From an uncultured delta proteobacterium (lineage in GTDB: Bacteria > Myxococcota_A > Polyangia > Polyangiales > Polyangiaceae), in assembly GCA_903892415.1 (NCBI GenBank), contig CAITIQ010000218.1:1-49062 (forward strand): DNA of 49,062 nucleotides. Direction: 5' to 3'. The translations under genes were made by a program, and so were the position numbers. Shown in pieces: positions 44,011 to 49,062 of the stretch. The notes beneath the pieces are model-generated. The model ran no database searches, was not told the origin of the DNA, and was given only the letters and a program-made list of their open reading frames with translations. Position 1 is the first letter of the stretch, and each line of letters begins with the position of its first letter.

Positions 44011-45044
44011 GGGCGCCGCTCGTCCTGCTGTTTCTTCTAGTGTTGTTCGGCTGTGCCGCCCCGCAGGTCGGAGCGCCCGCTTGGCCGTCGGTCGTGGCTG
44101 AGGGCTCGGAGGCGCTCTCGTCCGAGTCGAGCGAAGTTGCAGCGCCGCGGATCCCTCACGCTCCGGCTCGAAAGCCGCTGCTCGATCCGCCGATCGCGGA
44201 GCACCTCAGTTCGTTGCGGGTCGATCTCCAGAGCTTGCCCGTGGCGCCGACGGAGCAGGCTGCGCGCGGTGAGTCGGTCGCGCTGAGTGTCGACCTCTCC
44301 GATGTGAGCATCGCGATGGCGCACGGGCTGGTGGTTGAGTTGCAGCTCGGTGACGTGAGTGTGTTTAGCCAAAACGCGAGCACCTTGTTCCATGGACCGG
44401 CCAACGGGTCTTTGCGACCTCTCAACGTTCGCTGCTCGGAGGTTGGCGATCGCGAAGTGCGCTGGCGTGGTTTCGTCGCCGAAGGTGTGACGCCGCAGGC
44501 GATGCCCTTCGTTGAGTTCACAGGGCGCTATGACGCCAAGCATTGCAAAGCGGTCGCTACGCGTCGCAGAGCGGTGACCGCGGCGGCCATCGTACCCGGT
44601 GTGATCTACGCCTTTCGCGTGTGCGACGATTGTGAAGCTAACGTCCTTGGACCAACGGTGGAGCGCTTGGTGGTGATTGCACCGCCCAGCCCCTTCTTCC
44701 TCGAGTCCGCTGCGAGCGCGAGCGAGCTTCCTCGGCCGCACGTTGGCAGCTTCAGCATTGGCGAACTCCCGATCAAGGTTGGTTCACCGAGCTCGCTCTC
44801 GCTCTGGCTTCCCGTCGCCGCCTTCGATGCTTCAGGCCTCGCCATATCCGAGCGCATGCTGGGCGCCGAGCGCGTCAAGGTCGACCTTGAGGTATCGCGA
44901 TCGAGCGAGCTTCGGCCAGCCGAAATGCGGCTTCACCTCGTGTTGAAGGCGGAACCCAAAGTGAAAACCACCGTGGAAGCTGCGTCGGCTGGTTCCGATT
45001 TAGCTCCGACGGTGGTTCGTCGTTTGCGCCGAGGCTCGAACTAG
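44007..45044 (+). CDS. Cassette copy 3: partner lipoprotein (B3)
   Basis: Envelope lipoprotein, 345 aa, starting at a TTG (44007) that overlaps the A3 stop by four bases; GAGG five bases upstream supports it. The signal ends in VLFGC. The B-family marks recur: Cys (VRCSEVGD), Trp (EVRWRGFV), Cys (DAKHCKAV), then YAFRVC with a further Cys two residues later (RVCDDC). The extended N-terminal part (to about 110) is more divergent than in B1 and B2. The rare start codon, if used, would keep expression below that of A3. It converges on the E2 gene across a 21-base gap with no obvious terminator. Confidence 0.75.
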   Translation: MRAPLVLLFLLVLFGCAAPQVGAPAWPSVVAEGSEALSSESSEVAAPRIPHAPARKPLLDPPIAEHLSSLRVDLQSLPVAPTEQAARGESVALSVDLSDVSIAMAHGLVVELQLGDVSVFSQNASTLFHGPANGSLRPLNVRCSEVGDREVRWRGFVAEGVTPQAMPFVEFTGRYDAKHCKAVATRRRAVTAAAIVPGVIYAFRVCDDCEANVLGPTVERLVVIAPPSPFFLESAASASELPRPHVGSFSIGELPIKVGSPSSLSLWLPVAAFDASGLAISERMLGAERVKVDLEVSRSSELRPAEMRLHLVLKAEPKVKTTVEAASAGSDLAPTVVRRLRRGSN

Positions 45045-45065
45045 GCTCGAGGCGGAAAGCGCTCG

Positions 45066-46445
45066 TCAGGCCATCTCGAGGAAGAGCCGGTCGGGATCCT
45101 CGAGGAAGTTGATGATGTCGTAAGCGAACGCCGCTCCAACATGGCCGTCGATGATGCGGTGATCGAACGACAGCGAGAGCAACATCACGTTGCCAATCAC
45201 GATCTGGCCGTTCTTCACCACCGGGCGCTCCTTGATGCGGTGTACGCCGAGGATGCCCACCTCGGGGAAGTTGAGGATCGGCGTGGCGAAAAGCCCACCC
45301 TGTGCGCCCAACGAGGTGATGGTGAAGACCGAACCACCGAGGTCCTCGCTCTTGACCTTGCCGGCTTTGGAGTCCTCCGCGAGCCGCTGAATGTCCCGCG
45401 CGATGTCGAGGATGCTCTTACGATCCGCGTCGCGCACCACCGGAACGATCAGCCCGCTCTCGGTCGAGGAGGCGATGCCGAGGTGAATGGCTCCACGGGT
45501 TACGATCTCGTTCGTCGTCTCGTCGAAGGCGCTCGCCAAGTGCGGGTGCTTCTTCAAGGCCGCGACCACGGCCTTGGCGATGAAGGGCAGGTAGGTGAGC
45601 TTGACGCCCGCGGCCTCTGCGCGAGGACGCAGACGGTCGCGCAGCGCCATCATCGCGCCCGCGTCGCACTCTTCGACGAAGGTGAAGTGTGCTGCCGTAT
45701 GCTTCGAGCGGGTCATACCCTCGAAGATGCGCTTACGTACGCCACGCAGCGGCGTGCGTGTGTCGGCGGCGCCGCTAGCGACGGCCTCGGCAGGACGGCT
45801 CGCGACCGTGACCGGGCGCGCGTCCTGGGTGCTGTTCGCAGCGGGAGCGGCAACCGAAGCGGAGCTGGGTGCAGCGGAGGGCGCACTCTTTTGGCCGGCG
45901 GCTCGCGCTACGTCATCCTTGGTCACTCGACCCGAGGGGCCGGTGGGCTCGACGTTGCGCAGATCCACCGCGGCGTCTCGTGCGGCCTTGCGTGTGGCCG
46001 GCGTGGCGAGCGGCTTGGCGTTGAAGTAGCTGCTCTTGACCGGCGCAGCAGCAGAGGCGGCCTTGGAGCGAGGCATCAAGCCCATTCCCGGCAACGTCTC
46101 CTTGATGTCCCCAACCGCCGTCGCGGCAGGCCCGTCATCCTTCTTCGCGTTGGCGGGAGCCGCTGCGGCCGGAGCTGCTGGCTCGACCTGTGCGGCAGCC
46201 GCGCCACCGAGGTTGAAGACCACGAGCACCGAGTGAACCGGAACGACCTGTCCAACGCCGCCGCGTAGCTCTTGGATGATGCCGGACTTGGGCGCAGTGA
46301 TCGTCACTGTGGCCTTGTCGGTCATCACCTCCACCATGGGTTGGTCTTCCGTGACCTGCTCGCCGACGGCGACCAGCCACTTGACGATCTCGCCTTCGCT
46401 TACGCCTTCGCCGATGTCCGGCAACTTGAACTCGTAGGTGCTCAT
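45066..46445 (-). CDS. bkdB: Branched-chain 2-oxoacid dehydrogenase E2 (lipoamide acyltransferase)
   Basis: Core subunit of a 2-oxoacid dehydrogenase complex, 459 aa. One lipoyl domain (1-78) has the lipoylated Lys44 in VEVMTDKATVTI. An Ala/Pro linker leads to the subunit-binding domain (about 150-185, ATPATRKAARDAAVDL, GPSGRVTKDDV). After a second linker the catalytic domain (about 230-459) has FDHRIIDGHVGAAF with the active-site His near the C-terminus. It transfers acyl groups to CoA. The single lipoyl domain and the neighbouring E1 pair favour the branched-chain or a generic type over pyruvate. Lipoate would come from LipA. No E3 gene is adjacent. Confidence 0.9.
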   Translation of the reverse strand: MSTYEFKLPDIGEGVSEGEIVKWLVAVGEQVTEDQPMVEVMTDKATVTITAPKSGIIQELRGGVGQVVPVHSVLVVFNLGGAAAAQVEPAAPAAAAPANAKKDDGPAATAVGDIKETLPGMGLMPRSKAASAAAPVKSSYFNAKPLATPATRKAARDAAVDLRNVEPTGPSGRVTKDDVARAAGQKSAPSAAPSSASVAAPAANSTQDARPVTVASRPAEAVASGAADTRTPLRGVRKRIFEGMTRSKHTAAHFTFVEECDAGAMMALRDRLRPRAEAAGVKLTYLPFIAKAVVAALKKHPHLASAFDETTNEIVTRGAIHLGIASSTESGLIVPVVRDADRKSILDIARDIQRLAEDSKAGKVKSEDLGGSVFTITSLGAQGGLFATPILNFPEVGILGVHRIKERPVVKNGQIVIGNVMLLSLSFDHRIIDGHVGAAFAYDIINFLEDPDRLFLEMA

Positions 46446-46467
46446 GTTGTTCTCGCGAAAGGGGCGA

Positions 46468-47442
46468 TCAGTAACGGGCCGTCTCGAGGACTGCTGGGAG
46501 AATGCGGTGAGAGAGCGGTAGGTACTCGTTCTCGAGCGTGTACGGGAAGGGCGTGTCGAAGCCGGTCACGCGCTTCGGCGGGGCCTCCAAGTGGAGGAAC
46601 GCCTTTTCGTTGATCAAGGACACGATCTCGCCGCCGAGCCCGCAGCTCTTCGGTGCCTCGTGAACCACGACCACGCGGCCCGTCTTCTTGACGCTGGCGA
46701 CGATGGCGTCGATGTCCAGCGGCCACAGCGTGCGCAGATCCAATACGTCGCACTCAACGCCTTGCTCGGAGGCTTTCTGCGCTGCATCCAGCGCTTCGTA
46801 GAGCATGGCGCCCCAAGCGATGATGGTCACATGCTCGCCCTCGCGCGAGAGCGCGGCCTTGCCCAGCGGCACCGTGTAATCACCCTCGGGAACCTCGCCT
46901 TTGGCGGCGCGGTAGACTCGCTTCGGCTCGAAGAAAAGCACCGGATCCGGATCACGAATCGACGCGAGCAACAGGCCCTTGGCATCGGCGGGCGTGGCCG
47001 GACACACGACCTTGAGGCCAGCGACGTGAATGAACTGCGACTCGGGCGACTGCGAGTGATAGTGCCCGCCTCGGATGCCGCCACCAACGGGCGTTCGAAT
47101 CACCATCTTGGCGGGATACTCACCGCCGGAGCGGTAGCGATACTTTGCCAACTCGCTCACGATCTGATCGTAAGCGGGGAAGATGAAGTCGCCGAATTGG
47201 ATCTCCGGCACGGGAACGAGCCCGTAGAGCGCCATACCGATGGCCGCTCCGATGATGCCACCTTCACTGAGCGGCGTGTCGATCACGCGGTCATCGCCAA
47301 ACTCTTCGTGAAGGCCTTGGGTGACGCGGAAAACTCCACCGACTTTACCAATGTCTTCGCCCAAGCAGAGCACGCGCGAGTCACGGCGCATCTCGAAGCG
47401 GAGCGCGTCGTTGATGGCCTGAACCATGTTCATTTGCGGCAT
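46468..47442 (-). CDS. bkdAB: 2-Oxoacid dehydrogenase E1 component, beta subunit
   Basis: Beta subunit of the thiamine-diphosphate decarboxylase, 324 aa from the ATG at 47442; the open frame runs on upstream but only into the E1alpha region and without family resemblance. Motifs include VLCLGEDIGKVGGVFRVTQG, FGDDRVIDTPLSEGGIIGAA, GGHYHSQSPES and DLRTLWPLDID, all typical of the branched-chain/pyruvate E1beta family. It pairs with the alpha subunit to form the cofactor site. It lies 22 bases before the E2 gene and 43 bases after E1alpha, giving one operon. Confidence 0.92.
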   Translation of the reverse strand: MPQMNMVQAINDALRFEMRRDSRVLCLGEDIGKVGGVFRVTQGLHEEFGDDRVIDTPLSEGGIIGAAIGMALYGLVPVPEIQFGDFIFPAYDQIVSELAKYRYRSGGEYPAKMVIRTPVGGGIRGGHYHSQSPESQFIHVAGLKVVCPATPADAKGLLLASIRDPDPVLFFEPKRVYRAAKGEVPEGDYTVPLGKAALSREGEHVTIIAWGAMLYEALDAAQKASEQGVECDVLDLRTLWPLDIDAIVASVKKTGRVVVVHEAPKSCGLGGEIVSLINEKAFLHLEAPPKRVTGFDTPFPYTLENEYLPLSHRILPAVLETARY

Positions 47443-47485
47443 GTCGTTCGATTCCTCTAAAGGATGAGAAGTCTCAAAGTGGAGG

Positions 47486-48709
47486 TCAGTGCCCGTGCCC
47501 CTTGGGGCGTGTTCCTGCTTGCAGCTCTGCTTTTTGTTCGCGCAGATGCCAGGGCATATCGAAGTACACCTCCTCGAACATCGAGTCGAGCGAGGGGGCA
47601 TCGGTTGCTTCGGAGACCTTGATGGCAGCGCGCAGTTCAGCGTCCACCTCGGCCTCGAGCGCCTTGTCGTCGGCGTCGGTCCAGCCTTGGGTCAGCTTCA
47701 TGTAGTTCTTGAGGCGCGGGAGCGGATCTTGTGCGCGCCACGGATCCACCGAGCCGTCAGGTCGGTAGGCTTTGGGGTCATCGCTCGTGGAGTGGCCGCT
47801 GAGCCTGTAGGTCATCGCCTCGATCAGCGTGGGACCTTCACCGCGAGCCGCGCGGTCAATCGCGTCACGGGTCACCTTGATCACAGCGAAGATGTCGTTG
47901 CCGTCCACGCGCACGCCGGGAAAGCCATAAGCAACGGCCTTCTCGGCGAACGTCTTGCTGGCCGTCTGACGCTCGGTGGGGACGCTGATGGCCCAACCGT
48001 TGTTGCGGCAGAACAGCACGGTGGGCGTCTTGTAAACGCCGGCGAAGTTCATCCCGTTGTGGAACTCGTTCGAGCTCGTGGCGCCCTCTCCGAAGTAGAC
48101 CATCGTCACGAGGTCATCCTTCTTGAGCTTGGCGGCCCAAGCAAAGCCGACGCCCTGCGTGATTTGCGTACCGATGGGCGAGCTGATGCTGGTGACCTTG
48201 GCCTTGCGATAGCAGTAGTGGTCCGGCATCTGGCGGCCCTTGGCCGGGTCATTTGCGTTGCCGAACATGTTGTCCACGTACCGTTGCAACGGCATGCCGC
48301 GCCAGAGCGCTCCACCGAACTCGCGGTAACAAGGGAACATCCAATCTTGCGGGCGCATCGCGAAGGCGCTCCCGATGATGGAGGCCTCTTCCCCGAGCGA
48401 GCCGATGTGGAAGCCGATGCGACCCTGACGCTGCAGCGTCACCAGCCGATCGTCGAGGATGCGCGTCCGCAACATCGCCGTGTAGACCGCTCGTACCTCT
48501 TGCGGTGTGAGCCCCGGATCGGTGCGCGGATCAAGCGTGCCGTCCGCTTGCAAACACTTGACGACGTCAGGCGCAAGCGTGTCGCTCGGGTGGCGGGCGA
48601 CCGCTGGCCCAACTTCAATCTTGTCTACACGGCTAGCGTGCTGAGCTTGTTCGAAAGTCTCAGTCGCTTCACTGGCGCCAGAGTCACTCTTCGCATGCTG
48701 GGTGGTCAT
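47486..48709 (-). CDS. bkdAA: Branched-chain 2-oxoacid dehydrogenase E1 component, alpha subunit
   Basis: Alpha subunit, 407 aa, which binds thiamine diphosphate and decarboxylates the 2-oxoacid. It shows GRIGFHIGSLGEEASIIGSA, the cofactor motif YFGEGATSSNEFHNG to CRNNGWAISVP, and KGRQMPDHY. SSPIGTQITQGVG and the loop YRLSGHSTSDDPKAYR match the branched-chain type (human BCKDHA) better than pyruvate dehydrogenase. The N-terminal 45 residues are low in conservation. First gene of the operon E1alpha-E1beta-E2. In myxobacteria this complex feeds iso-branched fatty acids; that role is inferred here. Confidence 0.92.
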   Translation of the reverse strand: MTTQHAKSDSGASEATETFEQAQHASRVDKIEVGPAVARHPSDTLAPDVVKCLQADGTLDPRTDPGLTPQEVRAVYTAMLRTRILDDRLVTLQRQGRIGFHIGSLGEEASIIGSAFAMRPQDWMFPCYREFGGALWRGMPLQRYVDNMFGNANDPAKGRQMPDHYCYRKAKVTSISSPIGTQITQGVGFAWAAKLKKDDLVTMVYFGEGATSSNEFHNGMNFAGVYKTPTVLFCRNNGWAISVPTERQTASKTFAEKAVAYGFPGVRVDGNDIFAVIKVTRDAIDRAARGEGPTLIEAMTYRLSGHSTSDDPKAYRPDGSVDPWRAQDPLPRLKNYMKLTQGWTDADDKALEAEVDAELRAAIKVSEATDAPSLDSMFEEVYFDMPWHLREQKAELQAGTRPKGHGH

Positions 48710-48856
48710 CGCGGGGGGACCCTAGTTCGAATGGCCTGCCATGTGAACAACACAAAATTGACCACGACCATGCGCGATAACGCACTGCGATGTGACCGAG
48801 GATCTCGGCCGTATCACACAGCGATTCCGCCGAAGGCGGATGCAGCAAACAGAACC

Positions 48857-48910
48857 GGAGTGGACAGAGTCCACGAAGTGGACGGAGTCCACGGAGGTCA
48901 ACGGAGTGCC
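48857..48910. repeat. 18-bp tandem repeat with internal dyads
   Basis: Two 18-base units, GGAGTGGACAGAGTCCAC and GAAGTGGACGGAGTCCAC, are followed by a degenerate third (48893-48910). Each good unit contains GTGGAC and GTCCAC facing each other, so each can form a small hairpin. It is intergenic and could be a regulator site or a dispersed repeat family. Confidence 0.7.
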
Positions 48911-48946
48911 GACGGCACGAAGTGAATGACACCGGCCTTCTTCGAG

Positions 48947-48988
48947 AAAAACGGCCCAAGGCCCCTCAAAAACGGCCGAAGGCCCCTC
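48947..48988. repeat. Two-unit 21-bp direct repeat
   Basis: The units 48947-48967 and 48968-48988 are identical except for one base (AAAAACGGCC, then C or G, then AAGGCCCCTC). Each begins with an A-run and carries a GGCC dyad. Read on the minus strand, each unit ends in a T-run after a GC-rich inverted repeat, so a weak terminator role is possible. Confidence 0.7.
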
Positions 48989-49062
48989 GGATCTTCAGTT
49001 CAGCCAACCGCTAACGCGGTGGGCAAGTTGACTGAGGTCCACGGCGTCGAGTTTGACGCGTG

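Larger units (their letters stand above)
35804..45044 (+). other. Triplicated two-gene cassette (A1-B1, A2-B2, A3-B3)
   Basis: Six consecutive plus-strand genes alternate between two unrelated families. Family A (680-730 aa) combines a lipobox, a beta-propeller and a C-terminal diheme region; family B (295-345 aa) is a lipoprotein with a recurring cysteine pattern. The A genes are at 35804, 38979 and 41962; the B genes at 37990, 41030 and 44007. Joins are overlaps of four bases (A1-B1, B2-A3, A3-B3), a 14-base gap (A2-B2), and a 101-base gap (B1-A2). The copies are clearly related but strongly diverged, so the duplications are old and kept by selection. A shared complex of A with B is an inference. 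Confidence 0.85.
48710..49062. other. Non-coding end region with short repeats
   Basis: About 350 bases at the window edge, upstream of E1alpha. An open frame at 48684-48959 (minus) has no protein-like features and is probably spurious. The stretch contains the repeat arrays described separately and should hold the promoter of the dehydrogenase operon. No gene is supported here; one may begin beyond 49062. Confidence 0.5.

Noticed and set aside
47489..48925. 478-codon plus-strand open frame opposite E1alpha
   Set aside because: It is the antisense shadow of a gene with unmistakable thiamine-enzyme motifs; long antisense frames are common in GC-rich DNA.
48684..48959. 91-codon minus-strand open frame upstream of E1alpha
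   Set aside because: Arg/Ser/Leu-rich without domain features, overlaps the E1alpha start and runs through the intergenic repeats.

Overview
The window is GC-rich, densely coding bacterial DNA. It most resembles a myxobacterium (Myxococcota, probably the Polyangia side). The signs are many lipoproteins with Gly/Ala/Ser-rich low-complexity stretches, Cys-rich motifs of the type CTEDxxCPxDxxC, a long list of envelope proteins without clear families, an alternative complex III operon joined to a cytochrome oxidase operon, and a CheA/CheW cluster without its own receptor. This assignment is by resemblance only; no rRNA or other marker gene is present. I see no rRNA, tRNA, CRISPR array, insertion sequence or phage gene.

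Layout. 3-1382: a Gly-Gly-Ala-repeat lipoprotein, a gene-poor stretch, and a rhodanese-like lipoprotein whose frame crosses a single in-frame TGA exactly where relatives carry cysteine. The TGA is followed at the right distance by a SECIS-like hairpin, so the gene is best read as a selenoprotein. 1491-7874: a YghU-type glutathione transferase, then on the minus strand rlmN, cheA, two cheW genes and a co-oriented unknown protein with an internal duplication. 7951-15304: an outer-membrane barrel protein, small unknown proteins, an HSDL2-like short-chain dehydrogenase, an SDR-type threonine dehydrogenase, lipoyl synthase and a secreted esterase. 15412-20762: a MacAB-like export operon (ATPase, two permeases, adaptor) flanked by two small lipoproteins.

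20915-34240 is a tightly packed respiratory operon: actABCDEF (alternative complex III), an acidic membrane protein of unknown role, a Sco copper chaperone, and coxB-A-C-D encoding a caa3-type oxidase with the A2-type YSHPAV motif. Together they would oxidise quinol and reduce oxygen. It is followed at 34303 by a RegB/PrrB-like histidine kinase that keeps the quinone-binding GGxxNPF motif but lacks the redox cysteine.

35804-45044 holds three tandem copies of a two-gene cassette. Each has a large lipoprotein (A) with a beta-propeller and a C-terminal diheme cytochrome c peroxidase-like region, followed by a smaller lipoprotein (B) defined by a recurring cysteine pattern. Most junctions are translationally coupled, and a near-consensus sigma-54 promoter lies upstream of the first copy. 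The A-type architecture looks familiar, but the triplicated A-B pairing is the best candidate here for an undescribed system. 45066-48709, on the minus strand, encodes the E1alpha, E1beta and E2 subunits of a branched-chain 2-oxoacid dehydrogenase, which needs the lipoate made by LipA. The last 350 bases are non-coding and carry two short tandem-repeat arrays.
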